Positions 26,161 to 35,694 of a stretch of 54,509 bases of DNA are shown one piece after another. The stretch covers positions 1 through 54,509 of the forward strand of contig QXYC01000026.1 of assembly GCA_009887095.1 (NCBI GenBank), read 5' to 3'. The notes under the pieces were generated by a model. The model made no database searches. It had not been told where the DNA came from and was given only the letters and a program-made list of their open reading frames with translations. This DNA comes from Candidatus Poseidoniales archaeon (GTDB lineage Archaea > Thermoplasmatota > Poseidoniia > Poseidoniales > Poseidoniaceae). The translations under genes were made by a program, and so were the position numbers. Each line of letters begins with the position of its first letter. Position 1 is the first letter of the stretch.

Positions 26161-29100
26161 ATGATGATGTTGGACCATGGTTCGAAGAAGACCCACCTTG
26201 TTTCCTTGATGCTTGTCGCCGTTTTTTTGGTTGCAGATCTGGGTGCAATCGCTACGCCATCCACCGAACTTGTTGAACCAAGTCACGAAGCCTTCACCGA
26301 TCCAATCCTTGTTGACGGCCTCCCTCCCTTAATGTGCGGAGAAAGCCTCTGCATGCGCCCTGTTCGTGACCTCGATCGTGGCGCACGCCCCTCATCTGAA
26401 GCCCCAATGTGGTGGCAATCCTATGGCCCCGACTTGGACTGGAACGGAATGGATGATCGATTGCAACGTGTGCTGGCCGGTGCCGAATCCGATTCCCCCA
26501 CTGCCATCCTCGGTAACGACGGCCGTGCAACTGTTGCCATTGTCGTCGATTATGCATGGCACCCAACAGAAAGCGAAATCGAAACCCTGCGTGTCATCCT
26601 CGAAGCTCATGGCTGGGTCGGCGAGGAAGGGGGCGCTTGGTTCCAAGTGCTTGATGACATCGATTCAATCGCTCTTGACAAAGTCCCCGTAAGCGCCTTG
26701 ATGGACATTTACGCATCCTACGGAGTTGTCGTCATCGAGATGCAAAACGTCATGGTTCCAATGAATGATGTTGCAGCCAAAGCCGCTCGTTCGAGACCGT
26801 CAGAGGTTTACACCGAAACCGCCTATGAACGAGATTACATCGGTGAAGGCGTTGTTGTCGCCGTGCTTGACACCGGCGTAGATAACGAACACGAATCCCT
26901 CAATGATTTCGATGACATGGACGATGAACCAGACCAGGACGCAACATCCTATGACGACCAAAAATGGGTTGCAGGATACGATGCAACCTCCTCTGCTGGT
27001 GCCGCAGACGGGTCACAAGACCCTGACGATGGAAACGGGCATGGAACGCACGTTGCTGGCTCAGTCGTTGGAACTGGCGATGCTTCACGGGTTCACATGG
27101 GAACCGCTCCCGGTGCCTACCTCGTCGATGTGAAGGTCCTCACAGATTCAGGTGGTACAAACTCACAGGCCTCGCTGAACGGCATTCAATGGATCATCAA
27201 CAACGCCAATACTGATTGGGGCAACAACGCTTCAAGCCGCGGAATTCAAGTGGCATCCATGTCCTTTGGCTCTGCTTCATCACCGCTCAACCCAGGCGAT
27301 CAAGGCGACAATGGAACTGGTGCTGAAGCCAGACTCGTCAACGATGCAGTGAACGCCTCGATTGTGTGCGTAGTTGCCATGGGGAATGATGGTACAAACC
27401 GAGTTCCATCCCCCGCAAGTTCAGATCTTGCAATCTCTGTCGGTGCGGCCACTGACCGTGGCACCATCAACCGAACCAACGACAATGTGGCAGATTACTC
27501 GAACACAGGCCCTCGTCTCAGTGACGCCGACGATGACGAATGGGATGAACTCAAACCAGACATCACATCCTTCGGCTCAGGCATCATGTCTGCAACAGCC
27601 GCCACCGGCCCCTCGTTACCGGGTCAGCCAGGGCGCCCTCTTGCAGGAAACGAATATGACGAAAAAGACGGTACCAGCATGGCAACTCCGATTGCCTCTG
27701 GCGTTGTGGCAACGATGCTTCAAGCCGAGCCATCCCTTACTCCTCAAGAAGTGAAAGATATCCTACGGAATTCCTCGGAGCAACGGGGCAGTGCAAGTGA
27801 GCCCTCCGTATCCGATCGGTGGAACTCCGATTGGGGCTTTGGCCTCATCGATGCATCATGTGCTATCGACATGGCACTCAACAGGGCTTGTACACCCCTC
27901 GAAGGCGCTGGTGTTGTTGCGCCGCCTCCAACCGGCAACGGCAGTGGCGACCACGTCACAATCAACAACCCATCCAACGGATCGTGGTGGGTCGAAGGCG
28001 ATCGAGAACGAATCTCGGGGGTCGCTCTCGAATCTGAGGTTGGTCCTTACGACGAAGTGCAAATCCGAATCGAGCAACATCTGGAGTCTGGCACAGTGCG
28101 GGAACTTCAGGGATGGATTACTGCTGGTGGCGATGTCAGCAATTGGTACCTCGATGTTTCCGTCAGTTCCGATTGGGTTCGGGCAGATGAAGACTACACC
28201 CTCATTCTCGCAAGAGCAATCAGCGACGACGGTGAGGAGTCCCTGCTCGATGCAAGGTACGTTCGCCTCGCTCGCATGCTCGTCACACTCGCAGGTCCAT
28301 CGGTCGGCACCCTGTTGGATGGGTCAGTGGAGTTCTCAGGAACGGTTGAGGGACTTGAACACGATCGTTTGGAGTACAAAGTCGACAGTGGGGAGTGGCT
28401 TCTCGGAGAAGAACTTGATTTCCTTGACGTCGGCACCCAAGACTGGTCTTTTTCATGGAATTCAAACTCTGTAGAAGATGGCTCCCACCGTTTGAGTTTC
28501 CGAATGGTGAACGACAGTGGGGTCGCTACAGACACCATTCGCCGTACATACACCATCGACAATCAGCCCGCAGCTCCTGATTTTGTTTTCCAAAGCACCG
28601 TTGAGATTCTCGATCAAGGCTTGCCGGTTTACTCGGCTGTGGCTGGAACGGTCCTCGAAGTCGATTTCACAATTGCCAACGTCGGTGATTTAGACGCGAC
28701 CGATGTCTATGTCCGCCTCGAAGCAGCGGGGTCGGCATCAGAGACCTATCCATCGGAAACAAGCATCGGCATTCTAAATGAAGGCGAAAGCAGGCAAATC
28801 ACGTTGTATTGGTGGGCCACAGAACCTGGTCAGCAAGAAGTCACCATCACCATTGATCCAACCAGTCAGCATGCAGATCCCACCCCCGACAACAACGTCT
28901 ACAGTTTCACATTCGAGGTGGAAGAACGCCCCGTTGAGTCCATGCTGCGCTATTTGCCGGGTTCTGTGACCACTGTTCCAAACATCCCTACCCCCAACAC
29001 ACCGTTCACTCTTCGGCTGCGGGTTGACAATCTTGGTCAAACGGATGCAACCAGTTTGACGATGAAACTCTTCTACGACAGCGAAGATGGGTGGAGTCCA

Positions 29101-31101
29101 CTCGGAACCGAAGATATCCTCGTTGTCCCCGGGTCTGATACAAGTTCTGGATACGCCATTGCTACGTTTTCTGTGAATTCCATCACTGATCCGGGTGCAA
29201 TGAAATTCAAGGCGGAACTCGATGGAAATGGGGTCGAGGCCGAATTCAGTCAACATCGATTTACCATCGCTGTTGATGATGTGTCGCTCGGCGCACAGGT
29301 CGGGGTTGACCTCGCCACTGGCGAAGTACCAGTTGAGTTCATCGGTCTTGAAGACGGGGCGTTGCTGTTCACAACAGTCAACGGTGAACTGCATGTGCGC
29401 AGCATCACCGAATCCATGAGTGTTCAAACAGATTTGTTGCTCGAGGATATGTGGGGCGGAGAACTCGCTGTTCTTGAACGGGAAGATGGCCTCATTCAAG
29501 CTGCATGGACTCGAAAGAGCATCAGCGCTGACGGTTACACACTCACCAACATCGGTATGACTGCGCTTTCTAAGGTCGAAATAGTCACGCCTGTTCACTA
29601 CCAAATGCCAGCACAGAAGCTTTCTGAGGGCTCCTATTGGGGATTGGACTTGACAGAATACGATGGGATGATGGTTTTGGCAGGGTACCACAGAGACATC
29701 AAAACAGAAGGATCTTGGCAAGATGTGACATCCATTTTCACCCTTGTGTCCAACAACCCAGACGGTGCCACGAGTTGGGGGAACCCAATCAACGTGCTTT
29801 CCAACATCGATATTCGCCCTTCGAAGGGTGACGCCCTTGCGATTGCGTACGGTGAAGAAAACCTTCACATTCTCTACCAAGAGATGCGGGATGATGTAAC
29901 AGGCATCAATCGTGTGGGTCTGATGTACACTCACGGTGACGCAACCCTCTCTTCATGGAGTTTCCAATCATCTGTTGGCGATGAGGCATCGAACGCACGT
30001 CTGGATGCCAAGCAAGATGAAGACGGAGACGATGTGCTCATTGCAGCGTGGATTGAAGGCCGGGGTAAAGATGCGAAAATCGCCCATGTCGTGACCGGAA
30101 ACTCATGGTCTGTCAATGAACCAACGTACATTTCAGCGCCTGGTGTTACATACGTTGAACTCCATTCTGCCAAGCAAGGCATGCAAATCTTCTATGATGA
30201 AATCAACACGTTCGGACCAACAACTCGTTACGGCCTTTTGACAGACGCTGACCACCAATCAACTGACGCTATGTCGAACCTCATGGCCGAAGGGTTCTTG
30301 CAAGGATATGCGGGATTAGAATACGATGGAATTGTGATGCTAACGACGGCGTCAGGTTCGATTAAACTACGGACGCTTGCCTCGCTAGCGGCCAAGGATT
30401 TACCCCAAGATGATGGAGGTTCAATCCTCGACTCCCTCCTCGCCCCATTGCCTGGTGATCGGGACGCTCAGTTGATGATGCTTGGCGGCGTTAGCTTCCT
30501 CCTTGTGATGCTCCTTACCACGATTGTTGTCTCCATACGCCGGGGTCGGCTTGAGGAGCAAAAGGCCTACGTGGCCACAGAGGTTGTCACTGCAACGGAT
30601 GATTCCGTTGAGTTGATGATTCAACCCGAAGGGGATGACGGCCCGTTGTTGGCGATTGACACAGAAAGCGAAGAACTGGTCGTGGACACCACCGCAGCAA
30701 CTGTGGTCCTCGAAGATGAGGACATCTCGCTCGCGGACAGCCTTGAAGCGAAAGCTGAAGCAGGTGCCGGAAACGCTCGATTAAACAGAAGGATGCAACG
30801 AAAGCAGCAACGAGAGTTTGCTGAAATCACTCAGAATCTTCCACCACTTCCTCCCCCTCCCGGGCCAAATGCAACCGCAGCGTCTCCCTCGGCGTTACCT
30901 CCATTGCCGGCACCTGGTGAATTGCCCCCGCTCCCTGCACCGGGCGAACTCCCAATGTTGGGTGGCTTACCTCCGCTACCGGGCATTGCTCCCCCTCAAC
31001 GGGATTTGACATGCCCCGAGTGCAGTGCTAAATTCGTCGTCAAAGACATGACGCTGAGAAAGGTTGCCTGCCCGATTTGTTCAACCAACGTCCAATGCTG
31101 A
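26161..31101 (+). CDS. Giant secreted subtilase (S8) with membrane anchor and cytoplasmic zinc ribbon
   Basis: 1646 residues. Signal peptide at ~10-32, an I9-like propeptide at ~120-200, then the S8 protease with catalytic Asp in VVAVLDTGVD (~238), His in DGNGHGTHVAG (~295) and Ser in GTSMATPIASG (~505). The catalytic domain is followed by Ig/CARDB-like beta domains at ~600-1000 and a beta-propeller-like region at ~1030-1400. A single helix at ~1434-1459 is followed by an acidic, then Pro-rich inner tail (PPLPAPGELPPLPAPGELP) and a four-cysteine ribbon CPECSAKF ... CPICSTNVQC at the very end. It is probably a surface protease for external proteins. It lies 10 nt upstream of glmS, in one unit. 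The catalytic set looks complete. Confidence 0.9.
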   Translation: MMMLDHGSKKTHLVSLMLVAVFLVADLGAIATPSTELVEPSHEAFTDPILVDGLPPLMCGESLCMRPVRDLDRGARPSSEAPMWWQSYGPDLDWNGMDDRLQRVLAGAESDSPTAILGNDGRATVAIVVDYAWHPTESEIETLRVILEAHGWVGEEGGAWFQVLDDIDSIALDKVPVSALMDIYASYGVVVIEMQNVMVPMNDVAAKAARSRPSEVYTETAYERDYIGEGVVVAVLDTGVDNEHESLNDFDDMDDEPDQDATSYDDQKWVAGYDATSSAGAADGSQDPDDGNGHGTHVAGSVVGTGDASRVHMGTAPGAYLVDVKVLTDSGGTNSQASLNGIQWIINNANTDWGNNASSRGIQVASMSFGSASSPLNPGDQGDNGTGAEARLVNDAVNASIVCVVAMGNDGTNRVPSPASSDLAISVGAATDRGTINRTNDNVADYSNTGPRLSDADDDEWDELKPDITSFGSGIMSATAATGPSLPGQPGRPLAGNEYDEKDGTSMATPIASGVVATMLQAEPSLTPQEVKDILRNSSEQRGSASEPSVSDRWNSDWGFGLIDASCAIDMALNRACTPLEGAGVVAPPPTGNGSGDHVTINNPSNGSWWVEGDRERISGVALESEVGPYDEVQIRIEQHLESGTVRELQGWITAGGDVSNWYLDVSVSSDWVRADEDYTLILARAISDDGEESLLDARYVRLARMLVTLAGPSVGTLLDGSVEFSGTVEGLEHDRLEYKVDSGEWLLGEELDFLDVGTQDWSFSWNSNSVEDGSHRLSFRMVNDSGVATDTIRRTYTIDNQPAAPDFVFQSTVEILDQGLPVYSAVAGTVLEVDFTIANVGDLDATDVYVRLEAAGSASETYPSETSIGILNEGESRQITLYWWATEPGQQEVTITIDPTSQHADPTPDNNVYSFTFEVEERPVESMLRYLPGSVTTVPNIPTPNTPFTLRLRVDNLGQTDATSLTMKLFYDSEDGWSPLGTEDILVVPGSDTSSGYAIATFSVNSITDPGAMKFKAELDGNGVEAEFSQHRFTIAVDDVSLGAQVGVDLATGEVPVEFIGLEDGALLFTTVNGELHVRSITESMSVQTDLLLEDMWGGELAVLEREDGLIQAAWTRKSISADGYTLTNIGMTALSKVEIVTPVHYQMPAQKLSEGSYWGLDLTEYDGMMVLAGYHRDIKTEGSWQDVTSIFTLVSNNPDGATSWGNPINVLSNIDIRPSKGDALAIAYGEENLHILYQEMRDDVTGINRVGLMYTHGDATLSSWSFQSSVGDEASNARLDAKQDEDGDDVLIAAWIEGRGKDAKIAHVVTGNSWSVNEPTYISAPGVTYVELHSAKQGMQIFYDEINTFGPTTRYGLLTDADHQSTDAMSNLMAEGFLQGYAGLEYDGIVMLTTASGSIKLRTLASLAAKDLPQDDGGSILDSLLAPLPGDRDAQLMMLGGVSFLLVMLLTTIVVSIRRGRLEEQKAYVATEVVTATDDSVELMIQPEGDDGPLLAIDTESEELVVDTTAATVVLEDEDISLADSLEAKAEAGAGNARLNRRMQRKQQREFAEITQNLPPLPPPPGPNATAASPSALPPLPAPGELPPLPAPGELPMLGGLPPLPGIAPPQRDLTCPECSAKFVVKDMTLRKVACPICSTNVQC

Positions 31102-31111
31102 GGTGACAGTT

Positions 31112-32932
31112 ATGTGCGGCATTTTTGGATACATCGGACCTCATCAAGCAGCACCATTGTTGGTTGAAGGATTGCGCCGTTTGGAATACCGTGGTTACGA
31201 TTCAACGGGAATCGCCGTCAAAAACGGTGCGGTCACAATTCACAAGAAAGTGGGCAAGGTGCAAGAATTGCGCACAATTCTTCCTGCCTCCATCAAGGGA
31301 CAAATCGGAATTGCTCACACTCGCTGGGCTACCCACGGCGGCGTGACCGATGAAAACGCTCACCCACACGCCTCATCTGAGGGGAAAGTTGTCATTGTTC
31401 ACAACGGGATCATCGAAAACGCCCGTTTGTTGCGCACGAGTCTCGAAGTTCAAGGCGTGGAACTCCAAAGCGAGACCGATTCAGAGGCGCTTGCTCACAT
31501 TATCGAACGGGAATTATCCATCGATAATAACCCTGAAGAAGCGGTTCGTAGAACACTCCGACAGGCACGTGGTACATGGGGAATATGCGTCCTGTTTACC
31601 GACCATGACACGATCGTTTGTGCACGCAATGGTTCACCGTTAATCATTGGGCAAGGCGTGGAGGAAATGTTCATCTCAAGCGATCCTCATGCCCTCACAG
31701 CTCACACTCAGCAGGTCATCTACCTCGAAGATGGAGACATAGCCACACTGACTGCAACTTCAGTGAAACTCTCCACATTGACTGGTGGGGCCAGTGACAC
31801 CAAAAGCAGCGTGCTCGAAAACAATTGGGGCGAGGCTGAACTTGGTGATTTCCCGCACTATATGTTGAAGGAGATCTATGAGCAACCCGATGCAATCCGA
31901 CACTGCATCAGCGGCCGTCTCGACCGTGCTGGTGGAAGCGGCCGGTTGGGTGGCTTGAAACTCACACCAGCAACCTTGGCAAAGATCCCTCATGTTCGTC
32001 TGCTAGGGTGCGGCACCTCGTACAACGCTGCTGATATTGGCGGGTTGCTGATTGAGAAGTTGGCTCGCATCCCTGCTGTCGCTCAGATATCAAGCGAATT
32101 TAGACACAACGACCCAGTCATCAATCCAAGTGCGCTTCACTTTGCAGTCACACAGTCAGGCGAAACTGCTGATACGATTTCTGCGATCAAAGAGATTCAA
32201 CTCAAGGGTGGGAATGTCCACGGTGTTGTCAACGTTGTCGGTTCGACCATTGCTCGCCTTTGTGGACGTGGTGTCTACATCCACTCTGGCCCAGAACAGG
32301 CGGTTGCTTCCACCAAGGCATTCTCAAACATGGTCACGGCGCTTACCATGTTCGCTTTGCAAGTGGGCCGTTCTCGAAACATTACGAAGGAGAAAGGGAT
32401 CGAACTCATTCATGGCCTTCAACAGATTCCACATCTGTTGGAAGAGTACCTCGAATCACAAGGGCCGATTCAAGAAGCTGTGGAACTGGTCAAGGATGCC
32501 AAGAGCGTGTTGTTCCTTGGACGTGGCATCTCGGCTCCGGTCGCTCAAGAGGGCGCATTGAAACTCATGGAGATTGCCTACATTCCGTGTTTGGCTTACC
32601 CTGCTGGAGAAATGAAGCATGGTCCAATTGCCTTGCTCGAAGAAGGCAGCCCAGTCATCTTCATCGCACCAAATGATCACGTCAAGACAAAGACAGTCTC
32701 AGCCATCCACGAATGCCGTGCACGGGGTGCTAAAATCATCCTCATCCACGAAGAAGGCGACGACATTGCTCAGGAAGGCGATGTCTGTATTTCAGTGCCA
32801 AAGGTTCACAACCTCCTTTCCCCGTTGCTCACCGTTGTACCCCTGCAACTGATTGCATACCACACTGCACTTGCGCTGGGTTGCGACGTGGACCGGCCAC
32901 GGAATTTGGCCAAATCTGTGACCGTCGAGTGA
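31112..32932 (+). CDS. glmS: Glutamine-fructose-6-phosphate aminotransferase
   Basis: 606 residues from MCGIFGYIG, where Cys2 is the amidotransferase nucleophile exposed after Met removal; the longer frame to 31064 overlaps the subtilase and is rejected. The glutaminase domain has YRGYDS, TRWATHG and HNGIIEN; two SIS domains follow with LLGCGTSYNAADIGG, TQSGETADT and PAGEMKHGPIAL; the C-terminus DRPRNLAKSVTVE is the family signature. It makes glucosamine-6-P, the entry to UDP-N-acetylhexosamines for lipids and surface glycans. GAGGTGA lies before the start. It converges with the KaiC-like gene, 5 nt between stops. Confidence 0.96.
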   Translation: MCGIFGYIGPHQAAPLLVEGLRRLEYRGYDSTGIAVKNGAVTIHKKVGKVQELRTILPASIKGQIGIAHTRWATHGGVTDENAHPHASSEGKVVIVHNGIIENARLLRTSLEVQGVELQSETDSEALAHIIERELSIDNNPEEAVRRTLRQARGTWGICVLFTDHDTIVCARNGSPLIIGQGVEEMFISSDPHALTAHTQQVIYLEDGDIATLTATSVKLSTLTGGASDTKSSVLENNWGEAELGDFPHYMLKEIYEQPDAIRHCISGRLDRAGGSGRLGGLKLTPATLAKIPHVRLLGCGTSYNAADIGGLLIEKLARIPAVAQISSEFRHNDPVINPSALHFAVTQSGETADTISAIKEIQLKGGNVHGVVNVVGSTIARLCGRGVYIHSGPEQAVASTKAFSNMVTALTMFALQVGRSRNITKEKGIELIHGLQQIPHLLEEYLESQGPIQEAVELVKDAKSVLFLGRGISAPVAQEGALKLMEIAYIPCLAYPAGEMKHGPIALLEEGSPVIFIAPNDHVKTKTVSAIHECRARGAKIILIHEEGDDIAQEGDVCISVPKVHNLLSPLLTVVPLQLIAYHTALALGCDVDRPRNLAKSVTVE

Positions 32933-32937
32933 TCGAA

Positions 32938-33657
32938 TCACAGAATGGTGAACCGCTGTTCGTCTTCCTTCCAGTTGAATGGTTTGTATCCAAGGGAGTG
33001 ACGGGTGTGGCGCATTTTGACAATGCCAAGCTTTCGCTTCACGTCGTCTCCAGAACGTTCCATCACCAAGTGAACGACACCATCTGAAAGGTAATCCTCG
33101 ACGCCATATTCACCAAACTGCTTGTGGTCATCACCTGTCATTTCACAGATGAAGAACGACGTCAAGCCGAGTCTACGAACTGCCTCAAAGAGTCGGAAAA
33201 TCTCATCGCGAGGGTTTTCCATCTTCGTTAATGTGAAGAAGGCACCAAGGGAATCGAAGACCAAGAGTTCGAAGCCGATCGCTTCCCGGTACGAGGTGAG
33301 TTGCTTGATGAGTTGGCCCATCCAATCAACACGGTCGCTCATGCCTTGCTTGTCGAGTTCCACGCGAAGGTCGGATAGATCGATAATTGCGATTCGGTTT
33401 CGAACCCTTGCATCATCAACGTTCATTCCCATGTTGGCCATATGAGAGCGCAGCGAATCCTTGCCTTGTTCGAGCGTCACATAGATGCCGCTTGTTTCCC
33501 CATACAAGACCGCGTTGTAAAGCATGGAAAAGGTCAGACTTGACTTCATTGCACCCGAGGCACCTGCCACGATGCAAATGTGTCCTTGAGGGACACCACC
33601 TTGCATATTTTCATCTAATCCTTCAATGTGTGTAGGGATTCTTTCAACATCGCTCAT
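32938..33657 (-). CDS. KaiC/RadA-like ATPase with modified P-loop
   Basis: 239 residues from the ATG at 33657 (MSDVERIPTHIEGLDENMQGG). The single RecA-fold domain opens with the KaiC-type GLDxxMxGGVPQG and has a P-loop GASGAMKSS, in which the glycine before the lysine is replaced by methionine. Walker B is FELLVFDSLGAFF, and a conserved EMTGDD segment follows. The C-terminal part (KLGIVKMRHTRHSLGYKPF) is typical of archaeal KaiC-like proteins, which act in signalling, motility or gene regulation. It is too short to be RadA recombinase. The true role cannot be deduced. It is divergent from Maf and convergent with glmS. Confidence 0.8.
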   Translation of the reverse strand: MSDVERIPTHIEGLDENMQGGVPQGHICIVAGASGAMKSSLTFSMLYNAVLYGETSGIYVTLEQGKDSLRSHMANMGMNVDDARVRNRIAIIDLSDLRVELDKQGMSDRVDWMGQLIKQLTSYREAIGFELLVFDSLGAFFTLTKMENPRDEIFRLFEAVRRLGLTSFFICEMTGDDHKQFGEYGVEDYLSDGVVHLVMERSGDDVKRKLGIVKMRHTRHSLGYKPFNWKEDEQRFTIL

Positions 33658-33779
33658 GCCGGCACCGTTTGCTGGAAGACGAGTCGATTCTTCAACCTCT
33701 CCCTTGTGAATTTTGAATGAAGTCAGGAAAAATGATGTCAAATCGTAAATGTGATGTTGCTTTAGCCCACTTGAATACC

Positions 33780-34346
33780 ATGGTTTCGCTTTGGCTCGCC
33801 TCCCAATCCCCACGACGGGCTTCAATGATTAAGCACGCCTTTCCAAACGCCCACTGCCAAGGGTTGGAGGGCGTCGATGAAACTCCAACTGCTTCGGGAT
33901 CCGTGGCTGACAAGGTCGCTTCAATCTGTCAAGCAAAAGCCAACGCCATTCCAAGCGATCACGGTTACGACATCGTACTTGTCTGCGATACGGTCCTTGC
34001 AGACCCCGATGAGCTCAACGCCCTCATGGGGAAACCCAACGATGCAGTTCATGCTGCAACGATGCTCCATCGACTCTCTGGCCGCCGCCATCAAGTGTGG
34101 TCTGCTGCAGGCGTATGTGTTCATGGGCACTGGTCTTTTTTCACTGAATACGCCGTCGTGGAGATCGATGAACTTCCCGACGAAGTCTTGGTTGATTTGG
34201 TTCTCAACGAATCATGGAAAGGAAAGGCGGGGGGCTATGACCTCGCTGGACCAATGGGGGTGCACGCCAAGATCATCCATGGCTCCACCTCAACGGTTCT
34301 TGGGATTCCACAAGCAGCGATGGATGTTTTGGCCTCAATTGTCTGA
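33780..34346 (+). CDS. maf: Maf-like nucleotide pyrophosphatase
   Basis: 188 residues from the ATG at 33780 (MVSLWLASQSPRR). Maf motifs: SQSPRR at the N-terminus, VCDTVL, GKPNDAVHAATMLHRLSGRR with VWSA, and the ESWKGKAGGYDLAG loop near the C-terminus. Maf proteins hydrolyse non-canonical or modified nucleoside triphosphates to monophosphates (dTTP/UTP, m7GTP in bacterial and eukaryotic members) and influence septum formation in bacteria. Earlier in-frame starts at 33717 and beyond add residues without a family match. The last 12 bp overlap the end of the convergent membrane protein gene. Confidence 0.88.
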   Translation: MVSLWLASQSPRRASMIKHAFPNAHCQGLEGVDETPTASGSVADKVASICQAKANAIPSDHGYDIVLVCDTVLADPDELNALMGKPNDAVHAATMLHRLSGRRHQVWSAAGVCVHGHWSFFTEYAVVEIDELPDEVLVDLVLNESWKGKAGGYDLAGPMGVHAKIIHGSTSTVLGIPQAAMDVLASIV

Positions 34347-35651
34347 GTTGTCTTGTAGGTAACGCCCGTAAAACATCGGAATTCGCTGCCACGGTTGGAG
34401 ACTCAAAAGCGTCATTCGCACGAAATTGAAAGCAATGACGACCGATCCGAAGAGTGAAGATGCAATCCAAATCATTTGCTCAGTTTGATTGTCGACGTCG
34501 CCTCGTGCGTTCTCTAAAAAGAGCAGTTGAATCGCCACGAATGCCGTGAAGAAACTCCCTATGAACAGCCAATTGACCCTTCGCTTGTGGATGTTGATGT
34601 GGAGGTGATCTTCGTGAAGGTACCACGCATAACCCCAAATGCACAGCAGTGCTGATGTGCACAGGAATGTAGCGTAGCCAGGCATGCCGGGGCGACTTGT
34701 GTACGATGCTGCATTGAAGGCGTGAAAACTGGAAAATGGCAGCATCCACAATGCGGCGAATATTGGTCGGCTGTGAGCCATGCCTCCCTTCGTCAAGGCC
34801 ATGCGTGTTATCTTCACCGGGTTGCACATGATGAAGACCCATATCATGGCCAGACCAAGTGTGATGTTTTGCATCTGGACAATCAGCGTTATGTCATCAG
34901 AGTTCTCTCTACCTGCTAAGAATGCGAACAAAATGTGGGCGAGTGCCAAAGCGAAAAACAAACCAAAACGAACCCCCACTTTCTTTGGATCAATGACTTG
35001 CCAATTTAATCGACGGTTGAAGTGACTTACAATCATAATGAGTGTTATGAGGAGGAAAAACATGATCATGAACGAGCGACCGAGTTCAAGGACCCCTGCC
35101 GTTTCTCTGTAAAGCCAACAGCCCAAAATGAACGAACCAAAGAAAGGGAATACCAAGCCTGGTATGAGTGATGCATACCCGACTTCATCATCCTTGGATG
35201 GGACCATTGATTCCTTAGACAATCGTCGCCCGGGGCCGCCGAGCAAAAGCACTGAGAGACAAAGAAAAGAGATTCCAACAGTGGAAAATTCGAGCATTTT
35301 CTCTATTGTTTGCATAAATGTCGCTATGCAAAGCACAGATTGGCCTGCGAAGTTGATGATCAAAAATTGCCTCATGGCGTTTTCGTGGAAGGGTTTGGAG
35401 CCGTGAATTAATGGGAGTATATCGAATCCAATCCCTGCGATTAAACACATCAACCAGCCGAGTCCAACCCAAGCAATCACGATGTAAATGAACGCTAAGT
35501 ATTCTGCCTCAAATGCCGCTCTAAAAGGTGAACCAGAAAGCAAGTGCCATAAAAAGGCACAGATGAACATCGCCGTTGTTAATGCAGAAACTGCGTAGAA
35601 ACCGAGGTAAGAACCAGCAGAACTGGTCTTCAAACTCGAAAACTTGCTCAT
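34335..35651 (-). CDS. Polytopic membrane protein of unknown function
   Basis: 438 residues with about 12 hydrophobic helices and little outside them. Histidines recur near helix ends (LWHLLSG, PLIHGSKPFHENAM, VSHFNRR, LAHILFAF, SSFHAFNAA, WYLHEDHLHINIH), a pattern that recalls heme or metal-binding membrane proteins such as the NnrS and cytochrome oxidase subunit I folds, but no family signature can be matched. It has its own TATA box (35674-35681) 26 nt before the ATG, so it is expressed as a leaderless transcript separate from sepF. The C-terminus overlaps maf by 12 bp on the opposite strand. Confidence 0.75.
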   Translation of the reverse strand: MSKFSSLKTSSAGSYLGFYAVSALTTAMFICAFLWHLLSGSPFRAAFEAEYLAFIYIVIAWVGLGWLMCLIAGIGFDILPLIHGSKPFHENAMRQFLIINFAGQSVLCIATFMQTIEKMLEFSTVGISFLCLSVLLLGGPGRRLSKESMVPSKDDEVGYASLIPGLVFPFFGSFILGCWLYRETAGVLELGRSFMIMFFLLITLIMIVSHFNRRLNWQVIDPKKVGVRFGLFFALALAHILFAFLAGRENSDDITLIVQMQNITLGLAMIWVFIMCNPVKITRMALTKGGMAHSRPIFAALWMLPFSSFHAFNAASYTSRPGMPGYATFLCTSALLCIWGYAWYLHEDHLHINIHKRRVNWLFIGSFFTAFVAIQLLFLENARGDVDNQTEQMIWIASSLFGSVVIAFNFVRMTLLSLQPWQRIPMFYGRYLQDNSDN

Positions 35652-35673
35652 TAGTTGATACTCGAAAGGGCGA

Positions 35674-35681
35674 GATATAAA
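35674..35681 (-). promoter_or_regulatory. TATA box of a leaderless promoter
   Basis: The minus strand reads TTTATATC centred about 26-27 nt upstream of the ATG at 35651. No Shine-Dalgarno sequence precedes that ATG, consistent with a leaderless message. Confidence 0.7.
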
Positions 35682-35694
35682 GACGGTCCCGATA

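Noticed and set aside
28774-29934. 386-codon minus-strand frame
   Set aside because: It lies antisense inside the subtilase gene, whose plus-strand frame continues through it with recognisable beta domains; it begins and ends without promoter or ribosome site.
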